The notes below the pieces were generated by a model that saw only the letters and a program-made list of their open reading frames with translations, was not told the DNA's origin and did not search any database. From positions 58,998,053-59,062,052 of the forward strand of contig NC_052507.1 in the NCBI RefSeq assembly GCF_014356525.2: a stretch of DNA of 64,000 nt, in the 5' to 3' direction. The translations under genes and the position numbers were made by a program. Shown here piece by piece: positions 23,906 through 36,104 of the stretch (its first letter is position 1; each line of letters begins with the position of its first letter). This DNA is from Nilaparvata lugens. Taxonomy: Eukaryota > Arthropoda > Insecta > Hemiptera > Delphacidae.

Positions 23906-25635
23906 AGGCCAGTTTCACACGGCAGAGACCTCGCTCCTGGAATATCATATTATGGAAGATCATATTTCATATTTTGCAGCTCTCCTGTACTTTCACATGG
24001 GGATCTTACGAATAAGCCGACAGATCCAACAACTATGCCGACGTTTGCTCAAACCTATGACTCATCACTTTTTCTCAAAGTCTAACTTCCTTAAAAATAT
24101 AGATAGAAGATTTCTGATTTCGGATTTGGATTCAGCGACCTCAAATTCTTTAAAGCGTAAGTCCCATTTTCAAAAATACCCGAAAACAAGGGAGTTATAG
24201 CTGTTTTTAATATAGCTTTCCATTATCATATGATTATATAGTACATACTAAGATAATAATACTCCTGCCTCACAAAGGGACAGGCAAAGGTTTTAAGAAG
24301 TTTTTGAACACCTGAGAAGTTTATACATAAACATTTTTAATTTTTAAAAATTCTAGTTTTCCAAAAAAATATTGAACTATGAAAAGATGAATCCAAATAT
24401 GAAATCATAAATCATCTCCACTCATCACCCAATAAAATAGGAGGAAAAGGAATGTTGTACAGTAAAATTCACTGAATTTCAATTGTCATTCAACAATCCA
24501 ATTTATCAGGTTCAAATCGTTGAATATCACTTTAAATTCCCAGCAATTATTGACTATTTCTTTTTACAATCAGAAAAATCTATTATGAACATACAGTATA
24601 AACATTGTGCTGATCTGAATCGATCTATGGTAATAATAGGAATTGAAAGAATAGAAAATGTCATGGCATTCCAAGTAGTGATGTCTGTGTATTAGAACTG
24701 CTGAGTTGATAATGCATACTGAAAAAAAGTCATGAATAGCTCAGACCAGCCTGGCGACTTTGATGCTTTTGAAACCGGAATCTTGTTTTATTTTTATTAA
24801 AGAATGATACGGAATGAAAACCATGTATCATAGTACAAAGCTTTGTATCATGAGTAAGATTGACAATCATGGCTTGTCGATTTTAGTTGCTGACCTAAAT
24901 CCTCATTCCTCAGTCGTAGAACTATGGACCAAGCGCGAGCATTTGCCTTTTATGTCATATACCGTCGACACAAACTTATGAAATTTATGAAAAGCTTGAT
25001 AGCTTGAATAGTGATCTGATATTTGTTACACGTTTTTATTCTAAGACATAATATGTCTTGTAGACTAATTTTTAATGTTTCTTCAATCGGCAGGAAAACT
25101 TTGGTTTTTCAAAGTTATCTTACTCCCTTATTTTGGGGTATTTTCAGAAATCAAGATAAATAACCTACCAAATTTCCTACACGAATACAGTGTAAGTTGT
25201 ATTATAATAGCTAGAGTACTTACGTACTGTATAGTACAGTACCTGTTCGTTTTTACCGTATAATTATATGATAATAGAAAGCTTTATTAAAAACAGCCAT
25301 AACTTCCTTGTTTTCGGATATTTTCGAAAACGGGACTTACGCTTTAAAGAATTTGGGGTCGCTGAATCCAAATCCGAAATCAGAAATCTTCTATCTATAT
25401 TTTTAAGGAAGTTAGACTTTGAGAAAAAAGTGATGAGTCATACTTTGTGGAAACGGCGGCGTAGTTGTTAGATCTTGCCTCTGCTTGCCTCGAGGGGAAA
25501 AGACGTGACAAAACGAGGTTCCTGGATAGGAGTCACCATGTGAAAGACACGATTTGACTCAATGTACTTCGACAAAAAAACGAGAACACTGTTCAGTGTT
25601 CAAGTTGCACGTCTCCTATCGTGTGAAAGAGGCCT
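23906..25635. mobile_element. Foldback-type element with long TIRs, copy 1
   Basis: Starts AGGCCAGTTTCACACGGCAG and ends GTGTGAAAGAGGCCT, flanked by TA. The left arm (to about 24240) reappears reverse-complemented at the right end (about 25254-25635). Examples are AAGTCTAACTTCCTTAAAAA against its complement and AGCTGTTTTTAATA against TATTAAAAACAGC, so TIRs are about 335-380 bp. ORFs at both ends are arm artefacts. A second copy follows 32 bp later with a different core. Confidence 0.85.
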
Positions 25636-25667
25636 TAGGCTTTGAGAGCTAACTGACCAGGCTCCTA

Positions 25668-27361
25668 AGGCCAGTTTCACACGGCAGAGACCTCGCTCCT
25701 GGAATATCATATTACGGAAGATCATATTCATATTTTGCAGCTCTCCTGTACTTTCACATGGGGATCTTACGAATAAGCCGACAGATCTAACAACTATGCC
25801 GACGTTTGCTCAAAGTATGACTCATCACTTTTTCTCAAAGTCTAACTTCCTTAAAAATATAGATAGAAGATTTCTGATTTAGGATTTGGATTCAGCGACC
25901 TCAAATTCTTTAAAGCGTAAGTCCCATTTTCAAAAATACCCGAAAACAAGGGAGTTATAGCTGTTTTTAATATAGCTTTCCATTATCATATGATTATATA
26001 GTACATACTAAGATAATAATACTCCTGCCTCACAAAGGGACAGGCAAAGGTTTTAAGAAGTTTTTGAACACCTGAGAAGTTTATACATAAACATTTTTAA
26101 TTTTCAAAAGTTCTAGTTTTCCAAAAAAATATTGAACTATGAAAAGATGAATCCAAATATGAAATCATAAATCATCTCCACTCATCACCCAATAAAATAG
26201 GAGGAAAAGGAATGCTGTACAGTAAAATTCACTGAATTTCAATTGTCATTTAACAATCCAATTTATCAGGTTCAAATCGTTGCATATCACTTTAAATTCC
26301 CAGCAATTATTGACTATTTCTTTTCACAATCAGAAAAATCTATTATGAACATACAGTATAAACATTGTGCTGATCTGAATCGATCTATGGTAATAATAGG
26401 AATTGAAAGAATAGAAAATGTCATGGTATTCCAAGTAGTGATGTCTGTGTATTAGAACTGCTGAGTTGATAATGCATACTGAAAAAAAGTCATGAATAGC
26501 TCAGACCAGACTGGCCTGTGATGAACCTGTATAAACAATTCATAGAATTCTTAGAATTCATAGGAACGGTAAAAAAATCAATTTTACGAAAATCGATGTA
26601 CATGTAACTGGATTTAGAAGATCAATACGATAATGTTCTCTATCACAATTTAATCATAGAAATGTTAAAGTGAAAACGTTGGGCGCAAACCTTCTGCCAT
26701 GAGGAGACAAATAAATTTATGAAAAGCTTGATAGCTTGAATAGTGATCTGATATTTGTTACACGTTTTTATTGTAAGACATAATATGTCTTAGACTAATT
26801 TTTAATGTTTCTTCAATCGGCAAGAAAACTTTGGTTTTTCAAAGTTATCTTACTCCCTTATTTTGGGGTATTTTCAGAAATCAAGATAAATAACCTACCA
26901 AATTTCCTACACGAATACAGTGTAAGTTGTATTATAATAGCTACAGTACTTACGTACTGTATAGTACAGTACCTGTTCGTTTTTACCGTATAATTATATG
27001 ATAATAGAAAGCTTTATTAAAAACAGCCATAACTTCCTTGTTTTCGGATATTTTCGAAAACAGGACTTACGCCTTAAAGAATTTGGGGTGAATCCAAATC
27101 CGAAATCAGAAATCTTCTATCTATATTTTTAAGGAAGTTAGACTTTGAGAAAAAAGTGATGAGTCGTACTTTGAGCAAACGGCGGCGTAGTTGTTAGATC
27201 TTGCCTCTGCTTGCCTCGAGGGGAAAAGACGTGACAAAACGAGGTTCCTGGATAGGATTCACCATGTGAAAGACACGATTTGACTCAATGTACTTCGACA
27301 AAAAAACGTGAACACTGTTCAGTGTTCAAGTTGCACGTCTCCTATCCTGTGAAAGTAGCCT
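25668..27361. mobile_element. Foldback-type element with long TIRs, copy 2
   Basis: Nearly identical to copy 1 over the arms and flanking interior (for example 25998-26510 against 24230-24743). The core (about 26517-26708) has no evident similarity to the core of copy 1 (about 24750-24985). It ends near GTGAAAGTAGCCT. Head-to-tail placement in one orientation suggests tandem duplication followed by core replacement, or two insertions. Confidence 0.85.
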
Positions 27362-27362
27362 A

Positions 27363-27734
27363 TAGGTGTATTTTCGTTTGTGCGTAAATTTCCGCAGTCG
27401 ACGACAAGCATTGTTGACATTCATATTGTCCAAATTTCAAGTGTGCTAAAGCAGCTGAACAAATAACTTTTCATTATTTGTCTTCATTATTGAAGAATAA
27501 AACATTTCTAATAATATCAACATATCCTATACTATTAAACGAGCAACTTCTGTTTATATGTTTAGATGTTTGGATGTTTAGATGTTTAGATTTTTAGATG
27601 TTTTTAGATGTTCAGATGGTCAGATAATATTTTAGGTTATGTAGACAAATAATATTGAAATCTACCCAATCTGAGATTCTCTCCCTGTCGTGGTCAACGA
27701 CGACATTTACGCACAAACGAAAACCCATCTTTAG
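27363..27734. mobile_element. MITE-like inverted-repeat element
   Basis: TTTTCGTTTGTGCGTAAAT near the left end (27371) is complemented by ATTTACGCACAAACGAAAA at the right, next to GTCGACGACA / CAACGACGAC blocks. It directly abuts foldback copy 2. Internal ATGTTTAGATGTTT repeats lie near 27558-27610. Confidence 0.7.
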
Positions 27735-28414
27735 GTTTATATGTTATAAGAACTTCCAAAGAACCACCGCAACAACATGTTGACCAAAAAACTGTGTTAT
27801 ATTCCATGGCGTGAGCGCGGTAGGTCTCGTAAAAAGTGTATTGGAGGCATGATGGTAAGTCCTTTGCAGCAGAAGAAAATGATATTCAATAGACTTTCAA
27901 ATATAAATCACAGTGATGTTCATACTTGAGTTTCAAAACTCACTCTCTTTGCCCTTTATCATTATAATAATTCGTACCATTCAGCTTCTCAAATCATAAT
28001 AATAGTGTCATTTGAGTAAAGAGCTTGGAATGGTGTCTTATTACTTATTTATAAGTGGATAACGCGTCAGGAAAAATGCTTAGGAAAATCTGGCGGCAAT
28101 TAGAATAGAATGACTTTTCCATTTGATGATGTTAGGAAGTTTGGACAGTAATGTCCACTCTACCTTTTAACCACGTCGTTAGCAAAAATACAAAATTATG
28201 TAAAAATTTTACAATTGAGTAGAGGAATAGTAGAAAGTACAACCTTCCAGATTAGATAGGTACTTCTATATAGGTAGTACTTCTATAGATAGGTATTCAT
28301 TGCAATAAAAATTACTCCTGAAATATGTGAGAACCTTAATTTTATATGATCCTCGTAAATTCAGTGAAATTTTCTAACGGTGTTTTGCGATTTGCATTGG
28401 GCGATTGTGGGTAG

Positions 28415-28594
28415 GCAAAGGACATCTAGCGTGCATGAGCTACGCCGGCGGGCGTGGGTTCCCACGGCGAAAGTACCTTATTTCTCCGGAAGAGCGCGAG
28501 GAGCAGCGCCACATCAAGGACGAGATACTCTACAGGTCATACTACGACAAATTCCGGACTATTACCGACGACTCTTCCACGCCTGAGGAAAAAG
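28415..28594 (+). CDS. Internal exon of the + strand gene
   Basis: The frame contains MSYAGGRGFPRRKYLIS, PEEREEQRHIKDEILYRS and YYDKFRTITDDSSTPEEK, ending at AAAG|GTCAGT after 28594 (phase 1). Two acceptors, GTGGGTAG|G (start 28415) and CATCTAG|C (start 28430), both give the required phase and differ by 15 nt. Neither has a strong pyrimidine tract. The exon is GC-rich and charged, and contains a likely amphipathic helix (EEREEQRHIKDEILYRSYYDKF). It continues the frame from either alternative exon. Confidence 0.8.
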
Positions 28595-28667
28595 GTCAGT
28601 TACTGTACAAACTAGAAAACGGATTATAGCATGTATGAGAAAAGATACCAAAAGAAGATGTCTCTTA

Positions 28668-28843
28668 AGCTGGGTTTAAACCAAAGTTATTAACGAAATG
28701 TTAATCCATATAGATTCTATTAGATTGAACGGAACTTGACAAACACATATATTCATGTGTATGATAAGTTATGTTGAAACTAATAGAATCTATAAGGAAC
28801 AAGTTATTAACATTTTGTTAATAACTTTGGTGTAAACGCAGCT
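28668..28843. mobile_element. MITE with TTA target duplication
   Basis: Arms AGCTGGGTTTAAACCAAAGT and ACTTTGGTGTAAACGCAGCT are inverted. The match continues through TTATTAAC and the AGATTCTATTAG/CTAATAGAATCT blocks (about 55 bp). TTA flanks both sides (28665-28667 and 28844-28846). A TTA duplication and MITE size suit PIF/Harbinger-type mobilisation; this is inferred. It lies 73 bp after the exon donor. Confidence 0.8.
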
Positions 28844-28847
28844 TTAT

Positions 28848-29528
28848 TATAGGTAGTTCATGTTCCAAATTTCAAGCCGACTTTTCTCAACTGAAGCCGA
28901 TTACTCAGAGGCCGCGCTGATAAGCTATCGTATAAGTTAAGAATTGCGCACCAAGTACTCCTGTTGGAAGGGTGCCCACGTGAGCCAACTCCTCTGAAAA
29001 TCATTCATGAGTTGTAAAATCGCTTCCCGGTGGCTCGGAACCCACCTGAAACTGTGGGACCATTCATCTCTCATTATCATCCGTTTCATTACTCACGAAC
29101 AAGCTTAGAGCTCATGAGGGCATTAATTTCCCGAAAAAAAATGTCGACTAAAACTGTGTATTATTACTGTTTTGGTCGGGTTAGAGTGTAAGAACGGCAC
29201 AGTAGGCCTATGAGAGATTACCAGCGTCACATAGTTTCACGAAAAAATACTATTATAGTCCGAGAGATACTACTTTCAACATGAAGTGGAGAAGCCGAAT
29301 TCTCCTTCCACAGTTTGTAGCATGGACAGTTTAGTGGAGAGGAGTAAGCATGCTGCGCACAATTGGATGCTGAGACAAAAGAAGGGAGAATGCTGTTGGG
29401 TAGTGAGAGTTATTAGAGGAGGAAAGAGCATTGGGTCTCTCTGTCTTCGAGAAAAAGCCGTGATATCTCTTGGACTTTAGGACTGTCGGCTTGAGTCGGC
29501 TGTGAAAATTGGAACATAAACGCCTATA
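28848..29528. mobile_element. Inverted-repeat transposon, family 2 copy a
   Basis: The left end TATAGGTAGTTCATGTTCC, then AAATTTCAAGCCGAC, is matched in reverse by GTCGGCT and GGAACATAAACGCCTATA at the right. The same terminal sequence bounds 60812-61018, so this is a family with length variants. The interior (about 600 bp) holds no convincing gene; an ORF at 29286-29480 is unsupported. Confidence 0.7.
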
Positions 29529-31402
29529 CCATCTTCTTGTGCTATGGTTTATCTACGTTTATAGTTAGTACACAAAAATCGAATTAGACACTGGTTATCA
29601 ACAAAATACCACATTCAATAGGATAAAGCCTATACTATGGTATGGTGAAAAAGGCATCAATTTAGATTATTATCTAATTTATAATGTGAATCTGATGGGC
29701 TCAGAGTTTGATGAGATGGTATTTTAGCCTAGTAGCTAGCCTAAGCCTAATAGTCTTATTGTCGTACAACAATGGGAAAAGAACATGTCTTTTCCAATGT
29801 AAAACAGGGAGAGATATAGATACCAGAATGGAAACTCAATTGTTGCTATAGAGCCGAGAAAATTTCGTCAATATGGGAGTTAGTGAACTTCATATGTATT
29901 CATTGGTTATAAATCACTTGATTGAAAAAATGTATTCTAAGAGAGAAAGAAGATAGATTTTATGTAAAGAACTCTATAATTGGCTCAGTTTCAACTCATC
30001 ACGAACTATGAAATTCATGATATATGAAACTTTCTTAAGGAAATTTTTCAAAATGTAAGATTTGCCAATTTAAAAAAAATGAATATGATAAGAAGTCAAT
30101 GATGAAATATTGTTACAAATATTAGGTTGTTTGATTATTCTATTATCATGATTAACATGATATGGATCTATTGAATATCGTATTGTCTATCATGCTATGA
30201 GAACTATGTGTTACAGTCTCTTTCCATTAATGATTTGCAAAAAGTTTTGAGAGAGAATACAATATTATCATGATATTTCAACTTATGGTTTAAAAGAGAG
30301 ATCAGTGAATCTTCTAAGCACAAACAGCTCACATTGATGCGCCACAAGATTTCAAATCACATTTTTTGCAATCTAAGATGAAATTGTGGTTGTACAATCC
30401 AGTCAGCTAATATTGGACTATAGCCTATCATTATCAAAAGAAGTCGTTTAATTTGTTTATATATTCCAGAATAGATAAATTAAAAGACAAACGTAAACTT
30501 ATAGTGTTGCCTTCAAGTAATAATCAAATAATATATTTATTTCTATATTTTAATTTTGAAAATATTCAACTAGAAACGCATCTCAAATGTGATTTTGCTG
30601 TTAACCCATTTAATAGAAATAAGTTAATGAAATTTCTCATGAAGAAACTAGAAGTAAGAATACATTGCATGTATTTGAAAACTATTACAATTCCCAATTG
30701 GAGCATATATATTAAATGTTCAAATATTACAAGGAAAACAATTTATCCAATAGAGAAAATCAAGGTAGCCTGTTAGAGATTTCTAGGCCTAGAAGCTAGA
30801 AGTGAATATAGAATCCTAAAAATCGTGATCACTGTAGTTTTGAGAAATAATCTAAATGTCTGAGTGAATTTGATGTGATTAGTCGTCGATTGACTCAACT
30901 AACTCAACATTACGAGTGCAATAAATAAAATGAAATTTGGCGTTCATATCAAGAGTTCTCAAAATCTTTTGATAAAAATGAAATCCAATTGGGTTTTTAC
31001 TGATTTTGTTCATTTTTCATGTTGGAAATTCATAGATATTTTCTAAACACAGTGGTAGATAATTTCCATTGTATTGAAGTTGAATAGAGTTCAATTAACA
31101 CATCTACATGTCAAGTTATTATATTATACTGCTACAGTTTTCTATATCATAGGTTTTGAGGTCTCTTGATCCGCTTCATCATTTATACGCATCTGCAATT
31201 GTATTTTAAGCTGTTGTGTTGCTGTTTAGTTATAACAAATTTTCAGCGATTTCCTCAAGAAAATCAAAATCTATGTGAGAATAAAATATACATTTTTGAA
31301 AACAATACTTTTTTCAAGTGGGTATAGTATTTTTTCTATCCCTAATTCTCACTACCTACTGTAGCCTACTTGATTCTTATTTTTCACGAGACTTTGGAAC
31401 GT

Positions 31403-31493
31403 AGATAGATAGATTAGAGTAGAATGACTGCCTTTATTCTTGACCCAGGAGGGCGAAGTTAGGGTGCAGTCGGCCCTCTCTTACACTTAACCC
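31403..31493 (-). mobile_element. LINE-like 3' tail with (TATC)n
   Basis: On the minus strand it reads GGGCCGACTGCACCCTAAC, CGCCCTCCTGGGTCAAG, AATAAAGGCAGTCATTC and ends in TCTATCTATC. It is GC-rich, then has a polyadenylation-like AATAAA and a tetranucleotide tail, as expected of a truncated non-LTR retroelement. Confidence 0.5.
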
Positions 31494-31573
31494 TCAGATA
31501 GATAGATGAATGACTTATTTACACTTTACAATAAAAGTGAGGCAATAAGAGCCCACTCTTCCATTCAACCCAC
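31494..31573 (-). mobile_element. Second LINE/SINE-like 3' tail with (TATC)n
   Basis: The minus strand reads GTGGGCTCTTATTGCCTCAC, then GTAAAGTGTAAATAAGTCATT and ends in ATCTATCTATC, directly adjoining the previous tail. The motif order matches 20541-20646 on the + strand. Confidence 0.55.
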
Positions 31574-32232
31574 AAAAACTCATTCAACGTACGTAAATGG
31601 CGATAGATTGTAGCTACCATCTGATGTAATCCGTTACCGGAACTTCAATTTGCACCGAAAATGTACATAATCAAGCTACACATGACATCGATTTTATGAA
31701 AATATTCACAAGAAAAATAAGAGTGTAATTAGAATTTTTTAATCCACAATACTGTATGCTCACACCGTAGAAATAGCCCAGAGCTTCAACAATAATCATT
31801 TGATAATTGCATAGTTTTTGTACAAAATTGAACTCTTGAAAGATTTCTGGACCCTCCAAAACTATCCAGAGACAACAAATTGTGAATACCAGAATATCTT
31901 AGTTTATAGGAAAAAAATTGACTTTTTTCATAACAATATTATAGGCCCAAGCAGTATAGAATTTCCACATTACTGGAAGAATGAGAATCAGAGTAGTCTT
32001 CTACTGATTATTTTCCAAAGAAAATTATTAATCATTTCAAAATTTCGAACACATTCCTCTTGATAAGATAAATCATTCAGAACTCTACTGATTCTTCTCT
32101 ATAGAATTTCATAGATTATCTAAGTTATAGAAACTGTTCTGGCAAATGATTTTGATTTTATTTCGGGAGTCGCTGATTTTCAGTGCGAAACGGGTCTAAA
32201 GAGTCTAATCTATTTGTCTGACAGGACGTGGA

Positions 32233-32242
32233 GCGCATGCGC
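32233..32242. promoter_or_regulatory. NRF-1/EWG-like palindrome
   Basis: GCGCATGCGC, the classic NRF-1 core, in otherwise AT-rich intron. It could mark an intronic promoter but there is no other promoter evidence; it may be chance. Confidence 0.2.
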
Positions 32243-32719
32243 AATAGAGGCTGAATCGCTTTATCTACTACTCACCTACCGTACTTCTCCAATCAACTTT
32301 TAATCGTCTATTATGATTATTTAATGGTCAATTAAAAATTCAATCCTCCATTGATTAGAGTTTGACTCCACGGATTATTATTAAAGAGTGCTGATAGCTT
32401 ACTTCTTTGTATGCTCCTATACTTTTTGGGGGATCTCTCTTGCAAGATATATATGATTATTTCTTTGAATGTATACTATCGCTAATTACTATTATCCAAC
32501 TTGAATAAAACTGTTCAATACTAATGACTCAATCCTTGTCTTGTCATTGTATTTCCCTTGTCAAGCTCCTTGTTCGAATTAAACATGGTTCCTACTTCAA
32601 ATTAAACTAAGAAATTTTAGATAAAAATATTCTTCCACGACAGATTTTTGTAGTAGAATGTTTGAGTTTTCTAGTCTGATTTGTATCACGATCTGCATGA
32701 GCCTCACAACTCTGTTTTA

Positions 32720-32920
32720 AGGCGGATTCACACATATCAGTATGAGATTCAGTGACCGTTACAATGGAAATATGATTCCCAGGATTTCTGTCGGGACTAT
32801 TCCCCATCAGCACGACCGAGCTAGTATGAATAGTCCCATAAGAACTCATGAGAATCATATTAATCTAGTCTCACTGTACCGGACACGTTCACTGATACTG
32901 ATATTCGTGGGAATCCGCCT
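32720..32920. mobile_element. MITE, TTA-type
   Basis: Ends AGGCGGATTC and GAATCCGCCT are inverted, and TATCAGTAT / ACTGATATT continue the arms. Left flank is TTA, right flank is CTA (one change). About 200 bp with no coding capacity. The central part has further short inverted blocks (GGGACTATTC / GAATAGTCCC). Confidence 0.75.
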
Positions 32921-35900
32921 CTATCTTTAATTATTTTTTCTTTTGTTTTCGTTCAAATCCTGTGTTTTGTCTCACAGTGTTGAATTCATTTATTGTTCAT
33001 GAAAATCAGTGTTTGAGGGAAAAGGCATGATAGTTTGCAGTTTTATGAACACAGAACAACCTGTTGATCAGCATGTTTGTTATGTTTGATATGTGAGGTC
33101 ATTTTATTTAGAATACATTTATTTATAATGATTTTTGATAAACTCAATAGATGATCATTTTTTATATTCCATTTTTTCAGTAATGAAAGTGATTCTGTAC
33201 TATTTTTAATACTCATTACAGATTTCACAAATGAATGACAATCAATAAAATGAATTAAATCCTGATCTTCATTGATTCATAATTCTCTCTCATCATATAT
33301 AAGTTTTAGTTTTTGCCCACTTGTCCTCATTGTTGCATCAATATTTTTTTATTTTTCAATCAATTTTTATAATGTGAGAGATGAAACAGCTGAATTATTT
33401 TCCCTTAGTTCATGGAGAACAAACCCCCTTCAAAAACCTCTCTATTCATTCTAAAAAAAATAGAATTTAGAAGAGAATCCAATAGACGAGCTATTCTATC
33501 TACAATTCAATAATTGAAAAATTCCAATAGTTCTAAAATACTATTCGAATGCACTATTGAACACGAGTTATTAGGGCGTAAGAGTCCTAGTGAAACAAAG
33601 AACTCTCACAAGGATATGGAAAGGACGAAACTGAAGGCAAGAGGAGAGGGAAATATTGAAGACCGATCTTGAAATCAATTATTGTGAGTATTTTTTAATA
33701 TTTTCATTGAATGGCAATGGTAAACATCGATTTTCTTCATCATTGATTGTTAGTTGGTTTTTTCCATGAATGATTGTTGATTGATCACTTCTGAGTAGTT
33801 TTAAAGTTGTAACCCCTCAAGCATGGTTTTGAGAGTAGCCTGAATAGAAATTAACTACGTTTTGTACCGTAATAATTTTGTAACAATCATGAATCACATT
33901 TTTAGATATCCTTGCACCAAAGTTACTTATGCATTATCTCATTAGAATGAATATAAAAATTGCATTTGAGATGTCATGTATGATTTTACAAGTAGGCTAG
34001 TCATTTCAAAATATGTACAAATATTATGATGATTAACAAGTATTTAACATAATACTCACTTAGGAAAAATCACAAATAGTTCCACAATAAATAGATGTAG
34101 TAGCTAGGCCTATCAAATTATTCAAAATATTGTACATTTTATATATTGTGATTGATAATAATACTCATAGATTAATTATTCAATTAAGGTATCATAAAAT
34201 AATATTCTTAAACACATTCAAACAAAGTTCTGGATCATACCACTGCTTGATAATTGGAATTTTGAAACATTGTAAATAGAATAATAGAATGGGAGAACGC
34301 ATCAGCCTTTGGTAATCTCAGTTGACAATGAAGCTGTAAATAGATTAGCTGATATTGTGAGTTTCATTATCGTTATAATAATATGTTTAAAGTAATTTGA
34401 GTTGATTCTTGTACATATCCAATAAGAATTGAAATATTTTTGAGAATCCATTGTTTATATCATCTATGAGAGTGATTATTAAAAAAAAACATTATTTGAT
34501 AATGTAAACAACACTTTTCACTTGAAATCAACATTTGTATCATCATCATTGTATTAGTGGGGAGACCATGAAGTCGTTCCCTACTCCACCTATAACAACC
34601 AGGGTTCAACAAGAAGCTCTCAAAAACAAAAAGAAAATATTAGTGATTGGACAATAATTTCTATTTTTTCTGCATTTCGTCTGTCTTGCTTTTTTCAAAA
34701 GCATGATACCTTTTCATGGAATGAATACATATTTTAACTCTTTCAAAGACTTTATAGAAATTTTGCATTACTTTGTAATACTACCCTCTACGGTGGACAT
34801 ATTTGATACTTCTCATTCAATACTTTGTATACTTTCATGAATTCTATTAGAGAAAACGACTATCATATTATTGTACAGAAAATATTAGTCGACTATCAAT
34901 TTTATTATTCATCATCAGACCTATTATTAAAATAGGAGTAACTACCTACTCTAGTAAACTAGAATCTTAAACAATGGAGCCATATAATTGGTGTATAAAG
35001 GTGGAAGACTGTCATTGGCCGTGACTACAGAGTCTACACCCACAGCTGTTTATGAATGTTTCGCCTACGATGATCGTGCCTTGTCTCAACTAATGAGAGC
35101 CTTTCATCATTCTGATAGGATACCAAGAGCCAATCACAGGGCTACATTGACCTGTGGTATAGTATTTATTTTGCTGTTTCATGTTTTCAGTTCACCAGAG
35201 ATTGATGATGTTGTTGCAACGAGAGTAGGCTATTTGAAACGTTGTTTCATTTTTTTCCAATTTATATGATTCTTTCCAAAGTTCTGTACGTTCTTCTCCA
35301 GTTTTATAGTACAGGAATAGACTTCAAAGTAGACCTACAATTTTTGTACATTCAGCGTTATAGTGGAATATATCAACTCAGCATGATCTAGAATATGCTG
35401 GGAATGATCTAAAGTACGATCATATTTACTACTCGTATGATTCGAGAGATATCAACAATCAAGGATCAGCTGTTCAATCAAGAATTACCTATACTCAGAT
35501 TTACTTTATAAAGTTTGTAAAGATAAGTGATAGGATGGCATAGTTACAAGCTCAGTTTTCTTTTTCAACCGCGATCTATAGTAGATGACTGTCATTCAAT
35601 CATCCAGGAATATCTGATGTAAAATCAATTGTTGATTCTTGTTTAATGATCAAATATATTAAAGATATACTATATCCACCAATTGATTGTATATTTTCAT
35701 GATTCAATAAACAATTTTCGTTTTTAAGATAATTTATCATATTTTCCATAACCTACTTTCATGAAAATCTAGCAACGATGCTAAGTTGGGAAAGGATGAA
35801 ACTATTTTCTTTGTCCAATGACAGACAAAGATAGTTAAACAATATCAATCAGATACTGAAATAAGGATGTGAATCCAGCTATAAAAGTTTACTTTCTGAA

Positions 35901-36036
35901 TCATATTCTGTTCCTATTGATGAACAATTGAACAATAGCATTTTGAAAGATTATTCTCTTGATGAATTCTTCTAATAAATCGATTGATTGACCCAAACAT
36001 TATGATTACAAAACATGTTTTCTTTCATTCATTCAG

Positions 36037-36104
36037 GCTGGCGGCACCTCGCGTCAAGGAGACCAATCAAACGCTACGACCAGACATGGTCTCTACCAAC
36101 ACGG
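36037..36104 (+). CDS. Short internal exon that sets the frame of the last exon
   Basis: Strong acceptor TTTCATTCATTCAG ends at 36036; donor ACGG|GTCAGT follows 36104. In the frame set by the 28415 exon it reads WRHLASRRPIKRYDQTWSLPTR and ends in phase 0, matching the last exon. Length 68 nt (not a multiple of three) means skipping it changes the reading frame of the last exon. Another frame is also open (LAAPRVKETNQTLRPDM...), but it would not lead into the long repeat frame. Confidence 0.72.

Larger units (their letters stand above)
29529..36036. other. Large intron with small repeats
   Basis: AT-rich intron before the exon at 36037. Recognisable content is the retroelement tails at 31403-31573 and the MITE at 32720-32920. 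A short candidate exon (35207-35240) has a good acceptor but would break the frame. Otherwise nothing is supported. Confidence 0.5.

Noticed and set aside
23952..26993. ORFs of 60-82 codons occurring twice at about 24.0-27.0 kb
   Set aside because: They lie in the arms and interiors of the duplicated foldback elements; duplication explains their recurrence and they match no protein I know.
34988..35269. 93-codon + strand ORF in the large intron
   Set aside because: Looks somewhat protein-like but has no acceptor at its start, no known domain, and would not fit the gene frame; only a small part is kept as a micro-exon candidate.
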